Notes under the pieces: generated by a model
What the model was told of the DNA's origin: nothing
Seen by the model: only the letters and a program-made list of their open reading frames with translations
Databases searched by the model: none
DNA from: Tenacibaculum sp. AHE14PA
GTDB lineage: Bacteria > Bacteroidota > Bacteroidia > Flavobacteriales > Flavobacteriaceae
NCBI RefSeq assembly: GCF_019278465.1
Contig: NZ_CP058983.1
Coordinates: forward strand, 1,301,501 to 1,365,500
Reading direction: 5' to 3'
Length of the DNA: 64,000 bases
Translations under genes and position numbers: made by a program
Shown: one piece after another, positions 54,598-62,513 of the stretch
Numbering within the stretch: position 1 is the first letter of the stretch
Layout: each line of letters begins with the position of its first letter

Positions 54598-55617
54598 ATG
54601 AATCATTTGAAAGAATTACCAATAGAATTAAGAATTCAGCACGAACCTAAAATAAATCCTGATGGAAAAATAATTAGAGGTATCAAACCTGTTGATGAAG
54701 TTTCTCATTGGGTTTATGACTTCGATGAAAATTGTGATGCTTTTTTTGAGTGTTTTAACGACCCATTTTCAGAATTATATGAGACTAGCTATTCTAATAT
54801 TAAAGCAAAATATATATTTAGAGGACATCGAGACTTTAAATGGAAATTAATACCATCTGCATTTCGAGATTTAAATTCAAATGAAGAAACAAATAGTTTA
54901 AATGTACTAAAATCAGGAAATGGTCATTGGTTACCAGAAATAACAGATTTTATAAATTTTACCAGAGGTTTAAATAGTTTAGGTTACAAAATTGAAGATG
55001 ATTCCTTTAAATTAATTAACTCAACTCTAATTGATGATAGATTTAAAGCATTTGATTTAATAAAAGAATTTCCAAAATTAGGACAACTAAAAGAATTAGC
55101 TTTAGCTCAACATTATGGTGTCCATACTAGATTATTAGATTTTACTTTTAATCCAAATAAGGCAATATTTTTTGCGACTGAGAAAATAAAACATCCAAAA
55201 AAAGAGGATAATTCTAAAATTGGAATTTGGGCAATTCCAGAAAGATTAATTGAAATATGTCAAGAAGACTTTTACCTAAAAAGAATATTTGTTGAAGGAT
55301 TTCAAAATAACAATATGGTCGCACAACAAGGACTATTCATTAATTATTTTAAAGGTCAGTCAATTGACGAAAAACTATTTAATAAGGAAGGTAAAATAAA
55401 ATCCCTAGATAACTATTTATTTGATTATGATAAGAGTTCTGAGAACGAAAGATTAATAAATGAAAAAATTGGAAAACCAAGTTTGTTTACTTTATCACAT
55501 AGAGTAGCTTGGCAAGTTTTTAAACGACTTGAAATATTAAATATTAATTGGATGACAATTCAACCAGATTTAGATGGAATAAAAAAAGAAGTTGAAAGAA
55601 AAAAAATAAATCACTAA
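54598..55617 (+). CDS. FRG-domain protein (cassette C39)
   Basis: 339 aa from ATG 54598; an in-frame GTG at 54580 is possible. The FRG domain is seen in KAKYIFRGHRDFKWKLIPSA and LALAQHYGVHTRLLDFTFN with NPNKAIFFATEK, and the C-terminal MVAQQGLF continues it. FRG proteins occur widely in defence islands and phages; biochemical function is unclear. The TAA stop forms the first bases of the R'' box of site 39. Confidence 0.88.
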   Translation: MNHLKELPIELRIQHEPKINPDGKIIRGIKPVDEVSHWVYDFDENCDAFFECFNDPFSELYETSYSNIKAKYIFRGHRDFKWKLIPSAFRDLNSNEETNSLNVLKSGNGHWLPEITDFINFTRGLNSLGYKIEDDSFKLINSTLIDDRFKAFDLIKEFPKLGQLKELALAQHYGVHTRLLDFTFNPNKAIFFATEKIKHPKKEDNSKIGIWAIPERLIEICQEDFYLKRIFVEGFQNNNMVAQQGLFINYFKGQSIDEKLFNKEGKIKSLDNYLFDYDKSSENERLINEKIGKPSLFTLSHRVAWQVFKRLEILNINWMTIQPDLDGIKKEVERKKINH

Positions 55618-55618
55618 G

Positions 55619-55748
55619 CACAACACCGTATAAAATTAATGGCTAGACCTAGCCTACTTACGAAAATCCTCGCAGATTTTCTATTCGGTTTTTATTTGCT
55701 AAATTAGGTGTTTAAACACGCCACTAATCTTATACAAAACCGTTGGCA
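55619..55748 (+). repeat. attC-like site 39
   Basis: R'' taagcacaac exactly complements the C39 start gttgtgctta. R' gttggcaaac at 55742 opens C40. Confidence 0.92.
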
Positions 55749-55781
55749 AACAGTTGAGGAAAACGCAACCAGAATGAAAAA

Positions 55782-56219
55782 ATGGGAATAAAAGAATATT
55801 TAGATAACAGTCTGAACAAATATTATATTGGAATTCTGAATAAGAACGGATTTGAATTGACTGAATCTGATATTAGCGGAATGGGAGGAATTTATCGCTT
55901 TAAAAATAGTTGGCTGAATTTTGACATTGTAAATGACAGAGGAATAATTGAAACTCGGATTTCATCACTCAAATCTGAAAATTTTTATGACTTTGATTTG
56001 ATAAATGCTTATTTAAATCGGAAAAATAAAACAGATTTGGAAAAACCAAAGTTTGGAAAATCTGACTTATCAAAACGGCTGAATTTGGAGCAAGAAAGTG
56101 AATTGTTTGTAAATAATCTGACTGAATTAAAAACTATATTTAGCGAATTGAATTATAAACAAACTGAATCGGAATTAAATAAAATCGGAAATGAACGAGC
56201 GAAATTATTGTTCGGATAA
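55782..56219 (+). CDS. Unknown small protein (cassette C40)
   Basis: 145 aa, ATG 55782. MGGIYRFKNSWLNFDIVNDR and ETRISSLKSE suggest a compact alpha/beta immunity-type fold; the C-terminus is helical. No family is recognised and no membrane segment is seen. Confidence 0.6.
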   Translation: MGIKEYLDNSLNKYYIGILNKNGFELTESDISGMGGIYRFKNSWLNFDIVNDRGIIETRISSLKSENFYDFDLINAYLNRKNKTDLEKPKFGKSDLSKRLNLEQESELFVNNLTELKTIFSELNYKQTESELNKIGNERAKLLFG

Positions 56220-56230
56220 AAAAACCGATT

Positions 56231-56364
56231 TGCCAACACCGTACAAAATTAATTGCTTGCTTTTTGCTCACTTACGAAAATCCTCGTGGATTTTCTTTGT
56301 CAGTAATTTTTTAGTAAATTTAGTGCTTAAACACAGCAACTAATCTTGTACAAACACGTTAGTA
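56231..56364 (+). repeat. attC-like site 40
   Basis: R'' atttgccaac complements the C40 start gttggcaaac at 9 of 10. R' gttagtaaaa at 56358 opens C41. Confidence 0.9.
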
Positions 56365-56690
56365 AAAACTTTAGAAATCACTCAGACGGAAACAATTCTG
56401 TATTAAAATCATGAAACTTATTGTGGAATAATTCTAGTTTACAATTACCTTTTCTGTCAACACTAGAAAAATAACATTCCCAAGTTTAGAGCAACTTTAC
56501 GGAATTCTTACTCAAACGGAATTTTAAGCGTTAGCAACAACAGAACTGAACGCAAAAAATCACTCTTGCGGAATTTAGCAATTTTGCGGAGCTGAAAATC
56601 TATGCGGAATTATTTACTCAAACGTTGAATTTTGAAAATATCGGAAATCATAAAACAGAATTACTTGTCGAAAAAAACGCATTTACTAAC
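56358..56690. repeat. ORF-less repeated cassette C41 (copy 10 of 11)
   Basis: Nearly identical to C6, C23 and C29, about 333 bp. No gene. Confidence 0.75.
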
Positions 56691-56820
56691 AACTTGTATA
56701 TAAAAATTGCTTTATTTTAGCTAAACTAAATAGTTTGTGCTTTTTAATTAAGTCCAATTTTCCTGCGGAAAATTCGCCGAGCTCTTACAAAGCAACTTTC
56801 TATACAAAAAACCGTTACAA
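56684..56820 (+). repeat. attC-like site 41
   Basis: R'' tttactaac complements the C41 start. R' gttacaagca at 56814 opens C42. Confidence 0.9.
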
Positions 56821-56839
56821 GCAAGCAAATACTCGGAAA

Positions 56840-57469
56840 TTGACAGAAAAAAAACAATATGAAATTTTAAATTCATTACCTGCTTATGGTCCGATGTATA
56901 TCCCTATTACGGATTCTGATGAACCGTTCTCATCTGAAGGTTTTGTTGTTCGTTTTTTTAAGGATGACGGAACTGATTGGGTTGGAAACTTCAAAGAGGG
57001 CTGGACTAAATTGAATAAAGTATTTGATTTCCCTGAAAAGAAGAGAATAATTGTTTTTGCAGGAGGACTTGGTTATATAATTGACCCGAATACTGAAAAA
57101 CCAATAGGAAACTTTGGAATAACGATAAGTGATGTTTTTCAAAGCAAAAACGGAAGTTTAATCTGTGTAGATGGTATCGGAGTAAAAATCCTTGACAATG
57201 CTAATGGTGAAATTTGGGAAAGTGAAAGGATTTCTTGGGATGGATTTAGAGACTTGAAATTTGAAGATGATATTATATCTGGACTAACTTTTGACCCCAC
57301 AAATTCGAAAAAAGAATGGTGTGAGTTTTCTCTAAATATATTGACAAAAGAAATTAAAGGAGGATGTTTTAGAATTATGCTAGATAACAATCCCAATCTT
57401 GAAATGAAAAATAGGATAGAAATAAAGACAAAAGATAACGTGAAAAAACCTTGGTGGAAATTTTGGTAA
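56840..57469 (+). CDS. Unknown protein, beta-propeller-like (cassette C42)
   Basis: 209 aa from TTG 56840; the longer frame from 56735 begins inside the attC site and is rejected. Repeated strand pairs (KRIIVFAGGLGYIID, GSLICVDGIGVKILD) suggest a small beta-sheet or WG-like protein. It ends in KKPWWKFW. No family is recognised. Confidence 0.58.
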   Translation: MTEKKQYEILNSLPAYGPMYIPITDSDEPFSSEGFVVRFFKDDGTDWVGNFKEGWTKLNKVFDFPEKKRIIVFAGGLGYIIDPNTEKPIGNFGITISDVFQSKNGSLICVDGIGVKILDNANGEIWESERISWDGFRDLKFEDDIISGLTFDPTNSKKEWCEFSLNILTKEIKGGCFRIMLDNNPNLEMKNRIEIKTKDNVKKPWWKFW

Positions 57470-57483
57470 GCAAAAAAGCCAGC

Positions 57484-57677
57484 TTGTAACACTATATATA
57501 GCAAATTGGGCGATTAGTGTTTAATCCAAAGATTGTTGTCTATTTATAAAGTCGCCAAATCTTTTGATTTGGTATTAAAGAGAAAAATTAAAACAAAATA
57601 CAAAAGATTTGGCTTGTGGCTAATCCGAAAGTAATCGCTTATTTTCTACCCAACTTGCCATATATTTAACGTTGGGT
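57484..57677 (+). repeat. attC-like site 42 (long class)
   Basis: R'' agcttgtaac complements the C42 start gttacaagca at 9 of 10. R' gttgggtttc at 57671 opens C43. ATATATAGCAAATTGGG / CCCAACTTGCCATATAT arms; same subtype as site 46. Confidence 0.9.
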
Positions 57678-57680
57678 TTC

Positions 57681-58037
57681 ATTAGCGGAAACCGTTAAAA
57701 TTGAACATTTTTAGCTTTTAAAGTGAATTTTTACAATGGTGGAAAAATTTACATAAAAGCTATTTTGGAATTTAATTACAACTCAAAAAAAGTAGCTTGA
57801 ACAATTTAGTTTTTTAAGTCAATTTTTTACAAATAGAAAAATTTCAGTTTAGAATTGTTTCGTTAAATAAAAATCTAAAACTGGAGAGTTTTGAAATCAA
57901 ATTACAAACTTTGAGAGTTTTGAGAAGTTTTGAAAATTGAGTTGAATACCAAAACGTGGAAATCATAATTGCGGAATTAGAATCTTTGCGGAAATAATAA
58001 CTGAAAATTAAAATAGAACGGAAAAACCATAAAACGA
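57681..58037. other. ORF-less cassette C43
   Basis: About 360 bp with no gene. It contains repeated GAGAGTTTTGA words (about 57880-57930) and two GCGGAA words near the end. It is not a member of the main ORF-less family but shares the TGCGGAA vocabulary. Confidence 0.6.
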
Positions 58038-58039
58038 AA

Positions 58040-58173
58040 ACCCAACAAGGTGCATAATTCATTAAGGTGGAACTTCCTTGCGGAATTTCCTCGCACTTTT
58101 ATTATCTTTCGTTCAAATTCGGAAAAGTGCTACGCTCTTTTCCTTAACGAAACCATGCACAAAGCCGTTGCCA
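58040..58173 (+). repeat. attC-like site 43
   Basis: R'' aaaacccaac complements the C43 start gttgggtttc at 9 of 10. R' gttgccagca at 58167 opens C44. Nearly identical in body to site 20. Confidence 0.88.
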
Positions 58174-58192
58174 GCAAGCATAAAATTGAATT

Positions 58193-58699
58193 ATGAGAAT
58201 AAATTTAACAGTACTGATTTTAATATATTTTGGACAAATAAGTTTTGGCCAAAATGTGAATTATGATTTAATAACTTATAAAGGATTAAATTTATTTTCT
58301 ACTAAGACAGAAATAATTGAAAAGCTTGGGAATCCAAATAAGACTTTTGAACCACATTATGAATGTGGTTTTTTATCTAGTGGTGAGCAAGGTAAAGATT
58401 ACTTCACACTTGAATATAATAAGATAAAATTTACTGGAAATGAAAATGAAAAATATGTTTTAGAGCAAATTAATTTTGAAAATGACAATACAATTATTCT
58501 AAATTATGGAGAATATAAATTGACTTGTGAAACTGAACTTACTGAATTGACTAAAATTTTCGGAAAAGAAATAATTAAATATTTTGACAATGATTTAAGT
58601 GGTGGAATTATTATTCCTCACAAAGAATATGATAGCGGAATTAGAATTGAATTAAAAAATGGAAAACTAATCCGGTTTGAATATTGGTCACCTTGTTAA
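58193..58699 (+). CDS. Exported unknown protein (cassette C44)
   Basis: 168 aa. The signal peptide MRINLTVLILIYFGQISFGQ is followed by a beta-rich domain with two cysteines near HYECGFLS and KLTCETELTEL that could pair in the periplasm, and WSPC at the end. The fold is not recognised. Confidence 0.65.
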   Translation: MRINLTVLILIYFGQISFGQNVNYDLITYKGLNLFSTKTEIIEKLGNPNKTFEPHYECGFLSSGEQGKDYFTLEYNKIKFTGNENEKYVLEQINFENDNTIILNYGEYKLTCETELTELTKIFGKEIIKYFDNDLSGGIIIPHKEYDSGIRIELKNGKLIRFEYWSPC

Positions 58700-58706
58700 A
58701 GCCAGC

Positions 58707-58840
58707 AGGCAACAATGCGCATAATTTATTGCTAAACAGTTTTTCCTGCGGAAAAACCTCGCAAACGTAAAAGACTGTGTTCAATTTATTATTTTTTCGC
58801 TAGATTTACGCAACAAACTATAAGCACAAAGCCGTTGGCT
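58707..58840 (+). repeat. attC-like site 44
   Basis: R'' agcaggcaac complements the C44 start gttgccagca at 8 of 10, the weakest match class of the array. R' gttggcttta at 58834 opens C45. GTTTTTCC / GGAAAAAC subtype. Confidence 0.85.
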
Positions 58841-58872
58841 TTAATGCCTAAATTGAACAAAAATAAAATAAT

Positions 58873-59064
58873 ATGAATCCATTTTTATCAAAAGTCTTAT
58901 TAACAACATTAATTTTAGTTTTTATAACTCTAACAGTATCAATAATTGATATTACAAAAAGTAAGTTAAATAGAAACGATAAAATTTTTTGGGTATTTGT
59001 AGTTTTATTATTCAACATATTTGGGACAATTACCTATTTTATAATCGGTAAGAAAAAAAACTAA
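58873..59064 (+). CDS. Small membrane protein with PLDc_N-like domain (cassette C45)
   Basis: 63 aa. Two hydrophobic helices (SKVLLTTLILVFITLTVSII and KIFWVFVVLLFNIFGTITYF) with the closing FIIGKKKN match the PLDc_N domain found alone in many small bacterial membrane proteins, some linked to immunity. Function is unproven. About 185 bp without a gene follow it in the cassette. Confidence 0.75.
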   Translation: MNPFLSKVLLTTLILVFITLTVSIIDITKSKLNRNDKIFWVFVVLLFNIFGTITYFIIGKKKN

Positions 59065-59249
59065 AGGTGAATCAATCTGCGGAATTTGATAAAATGCTGA
59101 AAAGCTGATTACCGAACTGTATGCAAAAAAATGTCTGACTTCCATTTAACCGAATAAATATCACAATGGAATTTGAGCCAGTTTGCGGAATTGAAACTGA
59201 ATGAAAAGAAAATCCGAAAGAATTATTAAACGGACAAAAATGCACTAAA

Positions 59250-59382
59250 AGCCAACACCGTATAAAAAAAATTGCTAGTTTTAGCTAAACCAAAGTTAGT
59301 TGCTCGTTTGCTAGCTTCTGATTTTCCTTCGGAAAATCCTCACATACAAACACGCAACTAATCTTATACAACAACGTTATGT
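59250..59382 (+). repeat. attC-like site 45
   Basis: R'' aaaagccaac complements the C45 start gttggcttta at 9 of 10. R' gttatgtgca at 59376 opens C46. Body nearly identical to site 18. Confidence 0.9.
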
Positions 59383-59395
59383 GCAATTAGAAGAA

Positions 59396-59689
59396 ATGAA
59401 ACATATAAAAATAAATTCATCCAAAATTTCTGATTGGGATTCATTTCACAATGTATTCTCAGAAATTTTCAACTTTCCAGATTATTATGGAAGAAATATT
59501 AACGCTTGGATTGACTGTATGGATGAATTAACAACTGAATTAACATTAATAGATTTTGGAGATTGTCGTGAATTAAAAAATAAACAACCTGAAATAATAA
59601 ATTCTATTAATGAATGTTCTGCATTTGTTAATTTTAGAAGAATTGAGGCAGAAGAAGAGCCTGTTTTAATAATATCAATGTTTTCGTAA
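59396..59689 (+). CDS. Barstar-family inhibitor (cassette C46, gene 1)
   Basis: 97 aa from ATG 59396. The barstar fold is recognisable: DWDSFHNVFSEIFNFPDYYG, NINAWIDCMDELTTELTLID and the C-terminal ISMF strand. Barstars inhibit RNase toxins of the barnase type. No barnase-like partner lies in the cassette, so it may act as an orphan immunity protein. It is followed after 3 bp by a second gene. Confidence 0.88.
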   Translation: MKHIKINSSKISDWDSFHNVFSEIFNFPDYYGRNINAWIDCMDELTTELTLIDFGDCRELKNKQPEIINSINECSAFVNFRRIEAEEEPVLIISMFS

Positions 59690-59692
59690 AAT

Positions 59693-60235
59693 ATGAATAG
59701 ATGGATTAAATCACCTTGGGGTATAAGTATTGGTACTGCAATTTTCAGTTTGCTTTTGACAATGGGATATGATTATTCTAAAGAGAAACCAATTCTTTCA
59801 ACTGTTTGGAGTGTAATCGTCTGGATTTGGGATTTAGTAATATCAATTCTAAATTTTAATCTAAAAGTTTGGTGGATTATAGCAGGAATTGGAATTTTTA
59901 TTTTCGTCCTCTATATAATTGATAAATTCAAAAAGGAAGAAACTTTTAAACCTGATTTCTACTCATATACCGAAGACAGAATTAAACAATGGAAATGGAC
60001 TTGGAAGTGGAAATGGAATCAAAGTAAAAACGCTTGGATTATTTCAGATATGGAGGCTCGCTGTCCAAATTGCGACACTCCTATGATTGACCACTCTAAT
60101 TCTACATTTGGATTAAGTTTTGATTGTCCTAGATGTGATTTTAGTGCTAGTGGAAACCAATGTGATGAACAATATAAAATTGAAAGAATTATTTGCGACA
60201 ACATTGACCGAAAGAGAAAAGAAAAAAGCACATAA
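59693..60235 (+). CDS. Membrane protein with C-terminal zinc ribbon (cassette C46, gene 2)
   Basis: 180 aa. Two membrane helices (ISIGTAIFSLLLTMGY and KVWWIIAGIGIFIFVLYII) precede a tryptophan-rich linker and a zinc ribbon CPNCDTPM...CPRCDFSASG. Topology and zinc ribbon suggest a membrane-anchored sensor or adaptor. Coupled with the barstar gene; function is unknown. Confidence 0.65.
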   Translation: MNRWIKSPWGISIGTAIFSLLLTMGYDYSKEKPILSTVWSVIVWIWDLVISILNFNLKVWWIIAGIGIFIFVLYIIDKFKKEETFKPDFYSYTEDRIKQWKWTWKWKWNQSKNAWIISDMEARCPNCDTPMIDHSNSTFGLSFDCPRCDFSASGNQCDEQYKIERIICDNIDRKRKEKST

Positions 60236-60425
60236 CACTATATATAGCAAATTGGGGGATTAGTGTTTAACCCAAAGGTTGTTGTCTATTTGCAATAGTC
60301 GCCAAATCTTTTGATTTGGTATTAAAAGAGAAAAATTAAAACAAAATGCAAAAGATTGGGCTTGTGACAAAACCAAAAGTAATCGCTTATTTTCTGCCCA
60401 ACTTGCCATATATTTAACGTTAGCA
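60230..60425 (+). repeat. attC-like site 46 (long class)
   Basis: R'' agcacataac complements the C46 start gttatgtgca at 9 of 10. R' gttagcaaaa at 60419 opens C47. Same subtype as site 42. Confidence 0.9.
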
Positions 60426-60737
60426 AAAACTTTAGAAATCACTCAGGCGGAACTAATTTTGAGTTAAAAATCTTAAATTTATTATTCAATAATTTTCTTT
60501 TCATAACATTGGAAAAATAACAAACAAAAGTTAAGAGCAACTTTACGGAATTCTTACTCAAACGGAATTCTAAACATTGACAACAACAGAACTGAACGCA
60601 AAAAATCACTCTTGCGGAATTTAGCAACTTTGCGGAATTGAAAACCTTTGCGGAATTGTTTACTCAAACTCTGAATTTTGAAACTATTAGAAAGCTTAAA
60701 AAAGGAATGGTAAACCGAAAAAAACGCATTTGCTAAC
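60419..60737. repeat. ORF-less repeated cassette C47 (copy 11 of 11)
   Basis: Nearly identical to C28 (44605-44923), including the 62-codon minus-strand frame, which I regard as a by-product. No gene. Confidence 0.75.
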
Positions 60738-60867
60738 AACTTGTATATAAAAATTGCTTTATTTTAGCTAAACTAAATAGGCTGTGCTTTTTTACTAAGT
60801 CCAATTTTCCTGCGGAAAATTCGCCGAGCTCTTAAAAAGCAACTTTCTATACAAAAAACCGTTGTAA
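60731..60867 (+). repeat. attC-like site 47
   Basis: R'' atttgctaac complements the C47 start at 9 of 10. R' gttgtaaaca at 60861 opens C48. Confidence 0.9.
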
Positions 60868-60888
60868 ACAAGCTGAAAAACGAAAACT

Positions 60889-61392
60889 ATGATACATTTG
60901 ATTTGGTCTATAATAAACGGAATGATTGTTCTTTACTTTCTTTATCTAATTGTTGGATTTATAGCTAAAGGAAAAAAAATATTTAAACCACAATTTAAAT
61001 TTGTCTCAATCTTTATAATGGTAATCGGAATTGTACAAATAATTTCCGCATCTAATTCAAGAAAAAACTCAAACCGAATATCAATAACAGAAAACTATGA
61101 GAGAAAAAATAACTCGGAAATTAAACAAGTGAAATTGGAAGATAATTGGACTTTTGATATAAATATGCTTGTAAAATATTCTATAGAACAGAATGAATAT
61201 ATCCCAATTGAAAGTAACAGTTATTTGACTGGAATTGTGAGCGGTTATATGTGGGAATTTAAGTCAATAGATACGAACAATTTGAATATGAATGGAAAAG
61301 CGGAATTTATTGCTAATGGAATTTTAAAATGGAATCTTTTTGGAATTACTGTTTATAACGAATCAAAAACATTTAGCGGAATTATAGAATGA
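60889..61392 (+). CDS. Membrane-anchored unknown protein (cassette C48)
   Basis: 167 aa. Two N-terminal hydrophobic helices (LIWSIINGMIVLYFLYLIVG, FKFVSIFIMVIGIVQIISA) are followed by a polar beta-rich domain (NSYLTGIVSGYMWEFKSID...). No family is recognised. Leader AAGCTGAAAAACG is shared with C8 and C27. Confidence 0.62.
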   Translation: MIHLIWSIINGMIVLYFLYLIVGFIAKGKKIFKPQFKFVSIFIMVIGIVQIISASNSRKNSNRISITENYERKNNSEIKQVKLEDNWTFDINMLVKYSIEQNEYIPIESNSYLTGIVSGYMWEFKSIDTNNLNMNGKAEFIANGILKWNLFGITVYNESKTFSGIIE

Positions 61393-61403
61393 AAAAAGCC
61401 TGT

Positions 61404-61536
61404 TTACAACACCGTATAAAATTAATTGCTAGTTTTAGCTCACTTGGGAAATTCCTTCGGAATTTCGCCGTTCGTGATTAATCTAGTAAATTAGTTGCTT
61501 GAAACACGCAACTAACCTTATACAACAACGTTGTAG
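61404..61536 (+). repeat. attC-like site 48
   Basis: R'' tgtttacaac exactly complements the C48 start gttgtaaaca. R' gttgtagcca at 61530 opens C49. Hairpin variant GAAATTCC / GGAATTTC. Confidence 0.92.
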
Positions 61537-61555
61537 CCAATATAAGAAAACGCCT

Positions 61556-62437
61556 ATGGGAACTTGGGGAACAGGAATTTCTTCAAACGATATTTACGAA
61601 GATATTAATTATGAATTCTTTGAATTATATAATCAAGGAATGGAAGTTTCTGCGATTACTGAAAAGTTAATTCAGGAAAATAAAGAACTGGTTGATTCTC
61701 ACGAAGACCAAAATAATTTTTGGATAACTATCGCAAAATCCCAATGGGAATGTAAATCTCTTGACCCAAAAATTTTTAATCGAATTAAAGATATTGTCGA
61801 ATCTGGAAAGGATATTGAATTGTGGAAAGAACTTGACTCGTCACAATCTGATTTGACTAAAAGAAAAAAAGTTTTAGACGGGTTTTTAAAGAAAATATCA
61901 ACCGAAAAAAAGACAGAACGCAAACGGAAAGTAAAAAAATCACGAAATGCGATTTTCGAAAAAGGAGATTGTTTAGTTTTTAAATTAAGTGATGGAGATT
62001 ATTGTGGAGTTTTCGTGTTGGAATCAGAAAAAGAAACGGAATTCGGACTGAATTTAATTGTTGTAACTGACATTAAACAATCGGAAAAACCAACTGAAAA
62101 AGATTTTGAGAATGCAAAACTATTATTTAGACTTGAACAGCAAATAAACAAAGAGTTTAAACCAAAGGAACAAATTAGTTGGTATTATGCTCAACTTTTC
62201 AAAAAATCGGAAACGGAATTTGAAAAAATTGGGCAATTAAAAGTTAATAAGGATTATTATTCAAATAAAGACTATCAGAGTTTTTCGAATTGGGATAATC
62301 TGAAATTATTTCAAGATGAATTCTATTCTGACTTTGAAAATAATAAGTGCAAAAACAAATTGAAATTAAGCAGTTTAAGAAAAAAATACTGGCTACAACA
62401 AAGAACTGAGGTAAAAAACAAACCTTTTCTTTATTAA
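61556..62437 (+). CDS. DUF4259-like protein with C-terminus altered by IS110 (cassette C49)
   Basis: 293 aa from ATG 61556. The N-terminus MGTWGTGISSNDIYEDI matches DUF4259. The middle part (KSRNAIFEKGDCLVFKLSDG, YCGVFVLE) is an unrecognised domain. The R'' box of site 49 lies inside the reading frame at 62390-62399 (YWLQ). Without the IS110 element the frame would have stopped within the attC site; the last dozen residues (RTEVKNKPFLY) come from the insertion sequence. Confidence 0.72.
   Translation: MGTWGTGISSNDIYEDINYEFFELYNQGMEVSAITEKLIQENKELVDSHEDQNNFWITIAKSQWECKSLDPKIFNRIKDIVESGKDIELWKELDSSQSDLTKRKKVLDGFLKKISTEKKTERKRKVKKSRNAIFEKGDCLVFKLSDGDYCGVFVLESEKETEFGLNLIVVTDIKQSEKPTEKDFENAKLLFRLEQQINKEFKPKEQISWYYAQLFKKSETEFEKIGQLKVNKDYYSNKDYQSFSNWDNLKLFQDEFYSDFENNKCKNKLKLSSLRKKYWLQQRTEVKNKPFLY
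62393..62399 (+). repeat. attC-like site 49, R'' part
   Basis: tggctacaac (62390-62399) exactly complements the C49 start gttgtagcca at 61530. The IS110 element follows directly; the rest of the site resumes at about 63701. Confidence 0.82.
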
Positions 62438-62513
62438 ATTTACACAATAATATTCTAGACTCAAAATGCTATTACTTGGTATTTTAAGTTTTTATTTCAT
62501 GTATAATAACTAC

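Noticed and set aside
58078..58266. 62-aa plus-strand frame overlapping site 43, also seen at the start of 39654
   Set aside because: The shared N-terminus (MRNFLALLLSFVQIRKSA) is the translation of the palindromic site 20/43 subtype, not a gene.
16355..62399. Central hairpins of the sites as transcription terminators
   Set aside because: They are regular 8-bp hairpins, but no consistent T-run follows. Their conservation and covariation fit a recombination site better.
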